Of a DNA stretch of 34,764 bases, positions 17,789 through 26,561 are shown piece after piece. Position numbers and translations under genes: made by a program. The notes beneath the pieces are model-generated. The model was not told where the DNA came from. It did not search any database and saw only the letters and a list, made by a program, of their open reading frames with translations. Positions within the stretch are counted from its first letter, which is position 1; each line of letters starts with the position of its first letter. This stretch comes from Albidovulum sp. (GTDB lineage: Bacteria > Pseudomonadota > Alphaproteobacteria > Rhodobacterales > Rhodobacteraceae): assembly GCA_026989275.1 (NCBI GenBank), contig JALSJQ010000002.1:1-34764 (forward strand). The letters are read 5' to 3'.

Positions 17789-19600
17789 ATGAGACATCAA
17801 GCGCCCCGCCCATGGCATGAAATGCTCGCCGATCTCGTCGCCGTCGCCGCCGGGCGGCAGGCTGCCGATCTCGTCATCCGTGGTGCCCGCTGGGTCAACG
17901 TCCAGACCCGCGAAGTGATTCCCGATACCGACATCGCCATCCGGGGCGGGCGTTTCGCCGCTCTCGGCCCCGATCTCGGCCATGCTGTCGGCCCCGGAAC
18001 CGCCATCGTCGATGCGGCCGGGCGCTTCGCCATTCCGGGGCTGTGCGACGCGCACATGCATATCGAATCGGGCATGCTCACCCCGGCCGAGTTCGCCCGC
18101 GCCGTCATCCCTCACGGCACCACCTCCATGTTCGTCGATCCCCACGAAATCGCCAATGTCCTCGGTCTCGAGGGGGTGCGGCTGATGCATGACGAGGCGC
18201 TGATCCAGCCGATCAACATCTTCGTCGAGATGCCGAGCTGCGCCCCGTCGGCGCCGGGGCTCGAAACCACCGGCCACGAGATCACGCCCGAAGACGTGGC
18301 CGAGGCGATGTCCTGGCCCGGCATCGTCGGCCTGGGGGAGATGATGAACTTCCCGGGCGTCGCCGCCGCCGATCCGAAGATGCTGGCCGAAATCGCCACG
18401 ACCATGGCCGCGGGCAAGACCGTCGGCGGCCATTACGCCTCCCCCGATCTCGGCCCCGCATTCCATGCCTATGTCGCCGGCGGGCCGGCCGACGATCACG
18501 AAGGCACCCGCGAGGAAGACGCCATCGCCCGGGCACGCCGGGGCATGCGGGTGATGATGCGTCTCGGCTCCGCATGGCACGATGTGGCGCGCCAGATCAC
18601 CGCCGTGACGGAAGGGGGGCGCGACCCGCGCAACTTCATCCTCTGCACCGACGACTGCCATTCGGGCACGCTCGTCCATGACGGCCACATGGACCGGGTG
18701 GTGCGCCACGCCATCGCCTGCGGCTGCGACCCTCTGGTGGCGTTGCAGATGGCCACCATCAACACCGCGACCCATTTCGGCCTCGAGCGCGAAATCGGCT
18801 CGATCGCCCCGGGCCGGCGGGCCGATCTCATCCTCACATCCGATCTCGAGACGCTGCCGATCGAACAGGTTTTCGCCCGGGGCAGGCTCGTGGCCGAGGA
18901 GGGCGCGATCCGCACCGATTGCCCCCATGGCGACTGGCCGGCCCATGTGCGCCGCTCGGTCCGCCTCGGCAAGACGCTCACGGCGGAGGATTTCGCCATT
19001 CCCGCCCCCGAGGGGGCAAGCCGGGTGACGGCACGGGTGATCGGCGTGATCGAGAACCAGGCGCCGACGCGGGCGCTCGAGATCGAGATGCCCGTCATCG
19101 GAGGCGAGATCCGGGCCGACCCGACGCGCGACATCGCCCGGATCGCCCTCGTCGAGCGGCATCGCGCCACCGGCCGGGTGACGAACGGGCTCGTGCAGGG
19201 CTTCGGCTACGGGCCGGGCTGCGCCGTGGCCTCCACCGTCGCCCATGACAGCCACCACATGATCGTCGTCGGCACCGACCGCGAGATGATGGCCCGCGCG
19301 GCGATGCGCCTGGCCGAGGTCGGTGGCGGCGTGACCGTCTGGAAGGACGGGGAGGAGCTCGCCCTCGTCGAACTGCCGGTGGCGGGGCTGATGTCGGACC
19401 GACCGGCAGCCGCAGTGGCGGCGGCGGCCGAACGGATGAGCGCGGCGCTGCGGCAATGCGGCTGCACGCTCAACAACGCCTTCATGCAGCACTCGCTTCT
19501 CGCGCTCGTCGTCATCCCCGAGCTGCGGATCTCCGACAAGGGGCTGGTCGATGTGCGCCGCTTCGAGATTGTCGATCTCGTCAAGGAGGCACGGACATGA
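17789..19600 (+). CDS. ade: Adenine deaminase
   Basis: The 603-residue amidohydrolase converts adenine to hypoxanthine and ammonia. The metal-binding motif is DAHMHIESGML (H89, H91), with DPHE (H119), GLGEMMNFPGV (a metal-bridging Glu), GGHYASPDL and CTDDCHSG, all characteristic of the Ade family. The C-terminal FMQHSLLALVVIPELRISDKGLVD is also diagnostic. Length is normal. ATG 17789 is preceded by only a weak A-rich site; the upstream gap is long and repeat-rich. The stop overlaps the AMP nucleosidase start as ATGA, so adenine released by that enzyme is deaminated by this one. Confidence 0.95.
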   Translation: MRHQAPRPWHEMLADLVAVAAGRQAADLVIRGARWVNVQTREVIPDTDIAIRGGRFAALGPDLGHAVGPGTAIVDAAGRFAIPGLCDAHMHIESGMLTPAEFARAVIPHGTTSMFVDPHEIANVLGLEGVRLMHDEALIQPINIFVEMPSCAPSAPGLETTGHEITPEDVAEAMSWPGIVGLGEMMNFPGVAAADPKMLAEIATTMAAGKTVGGHYASPDLGPAFHAYVAGGPADDHEGTREEDAIARARRGMRVMMRLGSAWHDVARQITAVTEGGRDPRNFILCTDDCHSGTLVHDGHMDRVVRHAIACGCDPLVALQMATINTATHFGLEREIGSIAPGRRADLILTSDLETLPIEQVFARGRLVAEEGAIRTDCPHGDWPAHVRRSVRLGKTLTAEDFAIPAPEGASRVTARVIGVIENQAPTRALEIEMPVIGGEIRADPTRDIARIALVERHRATGRVTNGLVQGFGYGPGCAVASTVAHDSHHMIVVGTDREMMARAAMRLAEVGGGVTVWKDGEELALVELPVAGLMSDRPAAAVAAAAERMSAALRQCGCTLNNAFMQHSLLALVVIPELRISDKGLVDVRRFEIVDLVKEART

Positions 19601-21072
19601 CGGCCACGGCCCTGCCGGTCGAGACCCCGCCGCCGGCCGAGAGCCTCGTGACGCGGGATCCCGCCGAGGCCGTCGCCCGGCTCGAGGCGCTCCACGCCAC
19701 CCATACCGCCTATTTGCGCCGGCGACTCGGCGAGGTGCTGGCCGGCCGGCGCCCCACGGCCCGCTACCGCGCCTTCTACCCCGAGATCCGGCTGACGGTG
19801 ACGAGCCATGCCCGGGTCGATTCGCGGCTTTCCTTCGGCCATGTCTCGGAGCCCGGCACCTATGCCACCACCATCACCCGTCCCGATCTCTTCCGGGGCT
19901 ATCTCACCCACCAGATCGGCCTTCTCGTCCGCAACCACGACGTGCCGGTGACGGTCCGCGTCTCCGAAACGCCGATCCCGATCCATTTCGCCCTCGGCGA
20001 TTCCCTGCCGGACGCGGCCACGGAAGGCGCCCTCGACTTCCCGCTCAGGGACGTGTTCGACGCGCCGGACATCGCGGGCATCAACGACGACATCGTCAAC
20101 GGCGACGAGTTCCACTACCCCGACGGGGCACGACCGCTGGCTCCCTTCACGGCCCAGCGGGTCGATTATTCCCTCGCCCGCCTCAGGCATTACACTGCCA
20201 CGTCACCGGAGCATTTCCAGAACCACATCCTCTTCACCAACTACCAGTTCTATGTGGACGAATTCGTCGCCTATGGCCGCCGACAGCTCGCCGATCCGGC
20301 CAGCGGTTACACCGCGCTGGTCGGCCCCGGGGACAGAACGCTCGAACCTCAAGGGGCGGATCCGGCCCTGCCTGCGCGGCTGCCGCAGATGCCGGCCTGG
20401 CATCTCAAGCGCGCCGACGGCAACGGCATCACCCTGGTGAACATCGGCGTCGGGCCATCCAACGCCAAGACCGCAACCGACCATATCGCCGTGTTGCGGC
20501 CCCATGCCTGGCTTATGGTCGGCCATTGCGCCGGCCTGCGCAATTCCCAGCGGCTGGGGGACTATGTCCTCGCCCATGCCTATCTGCGCGAGGATCATGT
20601 GCTCGACCAGGATCTGCCGGTCTGGGTGCCGATCCCGGCGCTGGCCGAGATCCAGATCGCTCTCGAACAGGCGGTGGCCGCCGTCACCCGCTGCCAGGGC
20701 TACGAACTCAAGCGCGTCATGCGCACCGGCACCGTGGCGACGATCGACAACCGCAACTGGGAACTGCAGGAGCATCGCGGGCCGGTCCGGCGGCTGAGCC
20801 AGGCGCGTGCCATCGCCCTCGACATGGAAAGCGCAACCGTGGCGGCCAACGGCTTCCGCTTCCGCGTGCCCTACGGCACGCTGCTCTGCGTCTCCGACAA
20901 GCCGCTCCACGGCGAGCTGAAACTGCCGGGGATGGCCTCGGCCTTCTATCGCGAACAGGTGGTACGCCATCTCGAGATCGGCATCCGCGCGCTGGAGAGC
21001 CTGCGCGACATGCCGCTCGAGCGGCTTCATTCGCGCAAGCTGCGCAGCTTCCAGGAAACCGCCTTCCTGTGA
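19597..21072 (+). CDS. amn: AMP nucleosidase
   Basis: The 491-residue enzyme hydrolyses AMP to adenine and ribose 5-phosphate and thereby limits AMP levels. The family's N-terminal domain (TARYRAFYPEIRLTV...) is followed by the nucleosidase core with ITLVNIGVGPSNAKTATDHIAVLRPHAWLMVGHCAGLR, and ALDMESATVAANGFRFRVPYGTLLCVSDKPLHGE near the end, where the Glu of DMES contacts the ribose and an Asp the base. Length agrees with the roughly 480-residue E. coli enzyme. AAGGAGG (19583-19589) is a strong ribosome-binding site eight bases before the ATG, within ade. The pair forms a short AMP salvage route. Confidence 0.95.
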   Translation: MTATALPVETPPPAESLVTRDPAEAVARLEALHATHTAYLRRRLGEVLAGRRPTARYRAFYPEIRLTVTSHARVDSRLSFGHVSEPGTYATTITRPDLFRGYLTHQIGLLVRNHDVPVTVRVSETPIPIHFALGDSLPDAATEGALDFPLRDVFDAPDIAGINDDIVNGDEFHYPDGARPLAPFTAQRVDYSLARLRHYTATSPEHFQNHILFTNYQFYVDEFVAYGRRQLADPASGYTALVGPGDRTLEPQGADPALPARLPQMPAWHLKRADGNGITLVNIGVGPSNAKTATDHIAVLRPHAWLMVGHCAGLRNSQRLGDYVLAHAYLREDHVLDQDLPVWVPIPALAEIQIALEQAVAAVTRCQGYELKRVMRTGTVATIDNRNWELQEHRGPVRRLSQARAIALDMESATVAANGFRFRVPYGTLLCVSDKPLHGELKLPGMASAFYREQVVRHLEIGIRALESLRDMPLERLHSRKLRSFQETAFL

Positions 21073-21165
21073 CCGCCTTCTCCTGTCGCGTCCGCTCTCC
21101 GCACCGCCGCTCCTCGCGAGGCGCGAAAAAGCGTCTGGCGCGGGGTCCGCCATGCCACATTTCGT

Positions 21166-21194
21166 TTGTGCCGCCATGCCGAGACGGGTTAAAT
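21166..21194 (+). promoter_or_regulatory. Candidate promoter for the HU gene
   Basis: TTGTGC (21166-21171) and TTAAAT (21189-21194) are separated by 17 bases and lie about 68 bases before the HU start. The -35 match is modest and the -10 match is four of six. Confidence 0.4.
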
Positions 21195-21261
21195 GCCGCC
21201 ATGCCGACCGGTGCCTCGCATCCGGCGCCGGTCAACAGCAGTAACCACGATGGAGTGACGC

Positions 21262-21552
21262 ATGGCCCAGAAGCCGATGACCAAGACCCAGCTCGTTGCC
21301 GCCCTCGCCGAGAAGACCGGCAGCGACAAGAAGACCGCCGCCGCCTTTCTCGACGCGCTGGCCGAGATTGTGACCGCCGAGGTTTCCGCGGGCGGGGCCG
21401 TCACCCTGCCGGGGATCGGCAAGATCTTCTGCCGCGAGCGGCCCGAGCGCATGGTCCGCAATCCGGCCACCGGCGAGCAGATGAGAAAACCGGCAGACAA
21501 GGCGGTGAAGGTCACCATCACCAAGGCGCTGAAGGAAGCGGTCAACCGCTGA
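21262..21552 (+). CDS. HU-family DNA-binding protein
   Basis: The 96-residue product is a histone-like nucleoid protein. It has the HU/IHF layout: MTKTQLVAALAEKTGSDKKTAAAFLDALAEIV (two helices), VTLPGIGKIFCRERPERMVRNPATGEQMRKPADKAVKVTITKALKEAV (the beta arm with the conserved RNPxTG tip, then the final helix). The arm's NPATG proline intercalates in DNA. It differs from the common HupB sequence at GxGxF (GIGKI). A hairpin with a T-rich tail follows, so it is probably a single-gene unit. Confidence 0.93.
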   Translation: MAQKPMTKTQLVAALAEKTGSDKKTAAAFLDALAEIVTAEVSAGGAVTLPGIGKIFCRERPERMVRNPATGEQMRKPADKAVKVTITKALKEAVNR

Positions 21553-21579
21553 TCCGCAGCTCCACGGATCGTTCGGAAG

Positions 21580-21607
21580 GCGGTCGCCCCGGCGGCCGCT
21601 TTCTTCT
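21580..21607 (+). terminator. Rho-independent terminator after the HU gene
   Basis: GCGGTCGC (21580-21587) and GCGGCCGC (21592-21599) pair with one G-T pair around a 4-base loop, followed by TTTCTTCTT. The position, 28 bases after the stop, is as expected. Confidence 0.75.
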
Positions 21608-21654
21608 TGCGTGAACGGGACCGTCAGGCGGAAGGGAGGGGCGGCGATCGATGC

Positions 21655-22770
21655 TCATCCCGCGCCGGGGCCGATGCGCCCGGCCGGCCCGTTGCCCACC
21701 TGTCCCCGATGCAGCAGCAGGTGATCGAGGAGCACGCAGGCCATCATCGCCTCGCCCACCGGCACGGCGCGGATGCCGACGCAAGGGTCGTGCCGCCCCC
21801 GCGTGACGATCTCGGTTTCCTCCCCCTCGACGGTGATCGTGCGCCGCGGGGTCAGGATCGAGGAGGTCGGCTTGACAGCGAAGCGGCAGACGATCTCCTG
21901 CCCGGTCGATATGCCGCCGAGAATGCCGCCGGCATGGTTCGAGGAGAAGACCGGGCCCTCGGGCCCCATGGCGATCTCGTCGGCATTCTCGGTGCCGGTA
22001 AGCGCGGCGGCGCCCATGCCGGCACCGATCTCGACCCCTTTCACCGCGTTGATCGACATCATGGCCGCGGCAATGTCGGTGTCGAGCTTGCCATGGACCG
22101 GAGCGCCGAGCCCCGGCGGCACACCACGCGCCACCACCTCGACGACAGCGCCCACGGAATTGCCGCTCTTGCGCAGCGCATCGAGCCTCTCGGCCCATCG
22201 GCGGGCAGTGGCGGCATCGGGACACCAGAAGGGGTTGCGGTCGATCTCGGCCTCGTCGAATCGGGCGCGGTCGATCGCATCGTCTCCCATCTGCACCATG
22301 TAGCCGAGAATCTCGACCGAGGGGGCGAGCGCCGCCAGAGCCTGGCGGGCCACGGCCCCCGCCGCCACGCGCGCGGCCGTCTCCCGTGCCGAGGCGCGGC
22401 CGCCCCCCCGCGGGTCGCGCAGACCGTATTTCAGATGATAGGTGATGTCGGCATGGCCGGGGCGGAACTTGCGGGCGATCTCGGAATAGTCCTTCGATCG
22501 CTGATCGGTGTTGCGGATCATCAGCGAGATCGGCGTGCCCGTCGTTCGTCCTTCATGGATGCCCGAGAGGATCTCCACCCGGTCCGGCTCGCGCCGCTGG
22601 GTCGTGTAGCGGCTCTGACCGGGCCGGCGGCGGTCGAGCCAGGGCTGGATGTCCGCCTCGGAAAGCGCGATGCCCGGCGGGCAGCCATCGACCACGGCGC
22701 CCAGCGCCGGTCCGTGGCTCTCGCCCCAGGTGGTGACACGGAAAAGCCGGCCGAAGGTATTGATGCTCAT
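21655..22770 (-). CDS. aroC: Chorismate synthase
   Basis: The 371-residue enzyme makes chorismate from EPSP, the last step of the shikimate pathway, using reduced FMN. Signatures are [18 protein letters not shown] near the N-terminus, [20 protein letters not shown] and the C-terminal [17 protein letters not shown]. Length is normal. ATG 22770 has GAGGAGGG upstream; the frame continues further 5' without a better start. It is divergent from the thiamine operon across about 320 bases. Its 3' end converges on the HU gene, with the HU terminator between them. Confidence 0.97.
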   Translation of the reverse strand: MSINTFGRLFRVTTWGESHGPALGAVVDGCPPGIALSEADIQPWLDRRRPGQSRYTTQRREPDRVEILSGIHEGRTTGTPISLMIRNTDQRSKDYSEIARKFRPGHADITYHLKYGLRDPRGGGRASARETAARVAAGAVARQALAALAPSVEILGYMVQMGDDAIDRARFDEAEIDRNPFWCPDAATARRWAERLDALRKSGNSVGAVVEVVARGVPPGLGAPVHGKLDTDIAAAMMSINAVKGVEIGAGMGAAALTGTENADEIAMGPEGPVFSSNHAGGILGGISTGQEIVCRFAVKPTSSILTPRRTITVEGEETEIVTRGRHDPCVGIRAVPVGEAMMACVLLDHLLLHRGQVGNGPAGRIGPGAG

Positions 22771-23087
22771 GTGCCCTCCTCGCTCCTGCTGCTCTAGCCG
22801 ATGCGACCGGTCTTGAAAACCGTCCGCCGCGCCGCAGGCGCCCGCGCGGCCCGGCAATGCTGCTGCCTGCCGCCGGGCACTTCTCCCGCTGCGGGGCGGG
22901 GAAAGGGCGGAGGCATCCCGCGGGGCGGTCGCATACGGGGCGCCGAGTCGGGCGCGGAACGCGACCATGAATGCGCCGGAAATGCCGAGGAGTTCTTTCC
23001 GTGTCCGCAGAACCCCGGCGCAGTTCTCCGAACGCGCGTCCCCGCCCGGGGCGCCGACTTGCACCCATTCCGCCTCTTTGCTAGGCA
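22771..23087. other. Divergent intergenic region between aroC and the thi operon
   Basis: No gene is apparent in this stretch upstream of the riboswitch. ACCGGTCTTGAAAACCG at 22806-22822 resembles the anticodon arm of tRNA-Ser(UGA), but no D-arm, T-arm or acceptor stem is present. Promoters for aroC and thiB must lie here; I see no strong match. Confidence 0.45.
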
Positions 23088-23181
23088 GGCCCTGCCTCGG
23101 GGTGCCCGCAAGGGCTGAGACGCGGAAACGCGAACCCGTCGAACCTGAACCGGATCATGCCGGCGTAGGGAAGGTTGCAGG
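23088..23181 (+). promoter_or_regulatory. TPP riboswitch (THI element)
   Basis: The aptamer consensus is clear: CGGGGTGCC (23098-23106), GGCTGAGA (23113-23120), CGAACCTGAACCGG (23140-23153) and ATGCCGGCGTAGGGAA (23157-23172), with closing CCTGC (23091-23095) and GCAGG (23177-23181). GGCTGAGA and ACCTGA bind the pyrimidine, GCCGGCGTAGGGAA binds the pyrophosphate with Mg2+. It precedes thiBPQ, so it should shut off thiamine uptake when TPP is plentiful. Confidence 0.95.
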
Positions 23182-23203
23182 CAAAGGCCGATCGCCCTCA
23201 TGC

Positions 23204-23240
23204 CCTCCACCTGACCGCGCCGCAGCCGACAACGTGGAGG
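23204..23240 (+). promoter_or_regulatory. Shine-Dalgarno-sequestering hairpin of the thiB leader
   Basis: CCTCCAC (23204-23210) is the exact complement of GTGGAGG (23234-23240), the thiB ribosome-binding site eight bases before ATG 23248. The pairing would hide the site. No terminator-like T-run exists between the aptamer and thiB, so control is probably translational. Pairing with the aptamer's 3' part is not clear to me. Confidence 0.6.
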
Positions 23241-23247
23241 ACATGCC

Positions 23248-24249
23248 ATGAAAACTCCCCTGATCGCTGCGGGCCTCGCTCTCGCCTTCGCCCTTTCCGG
23301 GCAGGCGGAGGAAAAGCCCGTCCTCAAGGTCTATACCTATTCGTCCTTCGCCTCCGACTGGGGGCCGGGGCCGCAGATCGAAAAGGCCTTCGAGAAGGAA
23401 TGCGGTTGCGATCTGCAATGGGTCACCGCCGGCGATGGCGCCGCGCTTCTCGGCCGTCTCCGGCTGGAGGGAGAGAAGACCGAGGCCGACGTGGTGCTGG
23501 GCCTCGATACAAACCTGATCGTCAGGGCCCGCGAAACCGGGCTTTTCGCCAGGGCGCCCGAAGCAGCGGCCTTCGACAACCTGCCGATCCCGTGGACCGA
23601 CCCCGACTTCCTGCCCTTCGACTGGGGCTATTTCGCCTTCGTCCATGACAGGAACCGCCTGGCGAAGGCGCCGGGCAGCTTCCGCGATCTCGCGGCGGCC
23701 CCGGACGATCTGCGCATCGTCATCGAGGATCCGCGCTCCTCGACGCCGGGGCTGGGCCTGCTCCTGTGGGTGAAGGCGGTCTATGGCGACAAGGCCGCCG
23801 AGATCTGGCGCCGCCTCAAGCCGAAGATCGTCACCGTCACCAAGGGCTGGTCCGAAGCCTACGGGATGTTCCTCGAGGGGGAAGCCGACATGGTGCTCTC
23901 CTACACCACGTCCCCGGCCTATCACATCAATGTCGAGAAGGACGACAGCAAGGCCGCTGCCATCTTCGACGAAGGCCATTACATGCAGATCGAGGTGATG
24001 GGGATCACCCGCACCAGCAACCGGCCGGAGCTGGCCCGGCGCTTCGTCCGGTTCATGCTGTCGGACGAGGCGCAGGCGATCATCCCGGTCACCAACTGGA
24101 TGTATCCGGTGCGGATGCCGCCCGAGGGGCTGCCGCGGGGCTTCGAGCAGCTCGTGCCGCGCGAGAAGGCGATCCTGCTGCCGCCCGAAGAGGCCGCCCG
24201 GCTGCGCGATGCGGCGCTGGCCGAATGGCTCGCCGTCATGAGCGAGTGA
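23248..24249 (+). CDS. thiB: Thiamine ABC transporter, substrate-binding protein
   Basis: The 333-residue periplasmic protein captures thiamine or its phosphates and delivers it to ThiPQ. It has a short signal peptide (LIAAGLALAFALSGQAEE, cleavage near 20) and family blocks VYTYSSFASDWGPGPQI, EADVVLGLDTNL, PFDWGYFAFVHD and DPRSSTPGLGLLLW. The two early cysteines (C53 and C55 in ECGCDL) are a notable detail. It is the first gene of the operon, immediately after the riboswitch. The stop overlaps the thiP start as GTGA. Confidence 0.94.
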   Translation: MKTPLIAAGLALAFALSGQAEEKPVLKVYTYSSFASDWGPGPQIEKAFEKECGCDLQWVTAGDGAALLGRLRLEGEKTEADVVLGLDTNLIVRARETGLFARAPEAAAFDNLPIPWTDPDFLPFDWGYFAFVHDRNRLAKAPGSFRDLAAAPDDLRIVIEDPRSSTPGLGLLLWVKAVYGDKAAEIWRRLKPKIVTVTKGWSEAYGMFLEGEADMVLSYTTSPAYHINVEKDDSKAAAIFDEGHYMQIEVMGITRTSNRPELARRFVRFMLSDEAQAIIPVTNWMYPVRMPPEGLPRGFEQLVPREKAILLPPEEAARLRDAALAEWLAVMSE

Positions 24250-25808
24250 AGGGCGGCGCGAACCCGCTCGTCTGGATCGGGGGCGGCGCGGCCGCCCTCG
24301 TTCTCCTTCTCGCCTTCGGCACCCTTGCCGCCCTCGCGCTCAGGGCCGAAAGCGCCTCCGGCCTCGGCCCCGGCGACTGGGCGGCGATCCGCTTCACCCT
24401 CCTTCAGGCACTGATCTCGGCGGCGCTCTCTGTGCTCCTCGCCCTGCCGGTGGCCCGGGCGCTGGCGCGGCGGCACTTTCCGGGCAAGCGACTTCTGACG
24501 ACGCTGCTCGGCGCCCCCTTCATCCTGCCGGTGATCGTCGCCGTTCTCGGGATCGTCACCATCTTCGGCCGTCGCGGCCTCGTCAATGCCGCCCTCGCGG
24601 CTCTCGGCCTGCCGCCGATCGAGATCTACGGGCTGGGGGGGATCGTGCTGGCCCATGTCTTCTTCAACCTGCCCCTGGCGACGCGGCTTTTCCTCCAGGC
24701 CCATCTCTCGATCCCGGCCGAGCATTTCCGTCTTGCCGCCGCGCTGGGCTTTTCCGACCGGGCCGTGCGCCGGCATCTCGAGCGACCGGCCATCGCCCGG
24801 GTGCTGCCCGGCGCCTTCGTGACGATTCTCCTTCTCTGCCTGACGAGTTTCGCCGTGGCGCTGACACTCGGCGGCGGCCCGCGGGCGACCACCATCGAGC
24901 TGGCGATCTACCAGGCCTTCACTTTCGATTTCGATCTCGGCAGGGCCGCGCTCCTCGCTCTCGTGGAGCTGGCCCTGTGCGCCGTGGCGGCGTCCTCGGC
25001 CCTCGCCGCAGGCACCGCGCCCGAGGCCGCTCCCTCCCTTGTCGCCGCCCCCTGGCGGCCCGACGGACGCAGCCCCGCCGCCCGTATCGTGGACGGCGGC
25101 TGGATCCTGCTCGCCGCTCTTTTCCTTCTGCTGCCGACCGGCAGCATCGCCCTTGGCGGCCTCGTTCATCTGGCCGATCTGCCGGCGGCGATCTGGCCCG
25201 CGCTCGGCCGCTCGCTCCTCGTCGCCCTCGCCGCGATGACGCTCACACTCTCTCTCGCGCTCGGTCTTGCCGGCCTTGCCCTCGCGCTCGAAGGCCGGTG
25301 GGGGCGGGTGATCGAGGGGATCGGCTTCCTGCCGCTCGCCACATCGCCGATGGTGCTCGGGGCGGGGCTCTTCATCCTGCTTTTCCCGACGTTTCCGCCC
25401 CGGACGCTGGCCCTGCCGGTGACCGCGCTCGTCAACGGGGTGATGAGCCTGCCCTTCGCCCTGCGCGCGCTGTTGCCCGAGATGCGGCAGATCGAGGCCG
25501 ATCACGGGCGGCTGGCCGACGCGCTCGGCCTCGTCGGTCTCGCTCGGCTCAGGCGGCTGCACCTGCCGCTTCTCGCGCGCCCCCTCGGCTTTTCCGCCGG
25601 GCTGACGGCGGCGCTGTCGATGGGAGATCTCGGCGTGATCGCCCTCTTTGCCACGCCGACCGAGGCGACATTGCCGATGCAGGTGCAGCTCCTGATGGCG
25701 AGCTACCGCATGGGCGCGGCCAGCGCGGCGGCGCTGGTGCTGCTTCTTGCCAGTCTCGCCCTTTTCTGGATCTTCGACCGGGGAGGTCGCGCCCATGCTC
25801 GTGCTTGA
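24246..25808 (+). CDS. thiP: Thiamine ABC transporter, permease
   Basis: The 520-residue product has two fused transmembrane halves, each with about six helices and an EAA-type loop: AAALGFSDRAVRRHLERPA in the first half and ADALGLVGLARLRRLHLP in the second. These loops dock on ThiQ. The length is close to the 536-residue E. coli protein. The start is GTG 24246, which overlaps the thiB stop (GTGA) and leads straight into the first helix; no ATG is better placed. The 3' end overlaps thiQ by 14 bases. Confidence 0.93.
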   Translation: MKGGANPLVWIGGGAAALVLLLAFGTLAALALRAESASGLGPGDWAAIRFTLLQALISAALSVLLALPVARALARRHFPGKRLLTTLLGAPFILPVIVAVLGIVTIFGRRGLVNAALAALGLPPIEIYGLGGIVLAHVFFNLPLATRLFLQAHLSIPAEHFRLAAALGFSDRAVRRHLERPAIARVLPGAFVTILLLCLTSFAVALTLGGGPRATTIELAIYQAFTFDFDLGRAALLALVELALCAVAASSALAAGTAPEAAPSLVAAPWRPDGRSPAARIVDGGWILLAALFLLLPTGSIALGGLVHLADLPAAIWPALGRSLLVALAAMTLTLSLALGLAGLALALEGRWGRVIEGIGFLPLATSPMVLGAGLFILLFPTFPPRTLALPVTALVNGVMSLPFALRALLPEMRQIEADHGRLADALGLVGLARLRRLHLPLLARPLGFSAGLTAALSMGDLGVIALFATPTEATLPMQVQLLMASYRMGAASAAALVLLLASLALFWIFDRGGRAHARA

Positions 25809-26496
25809 CGATCTCGTTCTCGAAAGAGGCAACTTCCGCCTCGCCGCCGACTGGTCGCTCGCGAAGGGGCGGCGGCTGGCGCTGATCGGCCCGTCCGGGG
25901 CGGGCAAGTCCACCCTTCTCGACGCCATTGCCGGTTTCCTCACACCGCGCCGGGGGCGGATCCTCTGGCAGGGACGGGACATCACCTCCCTGCCACCCGC
26001 CGCGCGACCGATGACGATCCTGTTCCAGGACCACAACCTCCTGCCACATCTCGACGTGTTCGCCAATGTCGCCATCGGTCTCGATCCGCGGCTGAAACTC
26101 GCGCCCGAGGACGAACGGAAGGTGCGGGCCGTGCTGACCCGCGTCGGCCTTGCCGGTCTCGAGGGGCGACGGCCCGCGGCACTTTCGGGCGGCCAGCGCT
26201 CGCGGGTGGCGCTGGCCCGGGCGCTGGCCCGGGCGCGCCCCCTTCTTCTTCTCGACGAGCCCTTCGCCGCCCTCGGCCCGGCGATGCGGGCCGAAATGCT
26301 CGATCTCGTCTGCGAAACGGCGGCGGAAAGCGGCGCGACGGTGCTGCTCGTCACCCATCAGCCGGAAGATGCGCGTCGGCTCGGCGACCTGGCATCGGTC
26401 GTGGTCGAGGGGAGGGCGGCGCCGCCGGTGCCGGTCGAGGCACTGCTTGCCGCACCGCCCGCTGCCCTTGCGCGCTATCTCGGCCCGGGCGAGTGA
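25795..26496 (+). CDS. thiQ: Thiamine ABC transporter, ATP-binding protein
   Basis: The 233-residue ATPase has Walker A GPSGAGKST (32-40), the Q-loop in LFQDHN, the signature LSGGQRSR (130-137), Walker B LLLLDEP (150-156) and the switch histidine H188. It energises ThiBP thiamine uptake. ATG 25795, with GGGAGG (25781-25786) nine bases upstream, gives the family start; a longer reading is possible but lacks such support. The 14-base overlap with thiP implies coupled translation. Confidence 0.93.
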   Translation: MLVLDDLVLERGNFRLAADWSLAKGRRLALIGPSGAGKSTLLDAIAGFLTPRRGRILWQGRDITSLPPAARPMTILFQDHNLLPHLDVFANVAIGLDPRLKLAPEDERKVRAVLTRVGLAGLEGRRPAALSGGQRSRVALARALARARPLLLLDEPFAALGPAMRAEMLDLVCETAAESGATVLLVTHQPEDARRLGDLASVVVEGRAAPPVPVEALLAAPPAALARYLGPGE

Positions 26497-26500
26497 ACGC

Positions 26501-26534
26501 GAAACGGGCGCGCAACGCGATGCACGCCCGTTTC
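26501..26534. terminator. Candidate bidirectional terminator between thiQ and petC
   Basis: GAAACGGGCG (26501-26510) and CGCCCGTTTC (26525-26534) form a perfect 10-bp stem with a 14-base loop between two convergent operons. The T-run is weak on both strands. Confidence 0.6.
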
Positions 26535-26561
26535 ATGTTCTCTCCGTGAAAAGAACGCCGC

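Noticed and set aside
16748-19492. Very long minus-strand open frame opposite adenine deaminase and the repeat region
   Set aside because: It is the shadow of ade in a GC-rich genome. Its composition is Arg/Ala/His-rich, it contains no domain, and the plus-strand gene has all family motifs.
22806-22822. Sequence resembling the anticodon arm of tRNA-Ser(UGA)
   Set aside because: One stem pair is mismatched, and no D-arm, T-arm, acceptor stem or CCA is found around it. Chance or a small fossil fragment is possible, but no tRNA gene can be supported.
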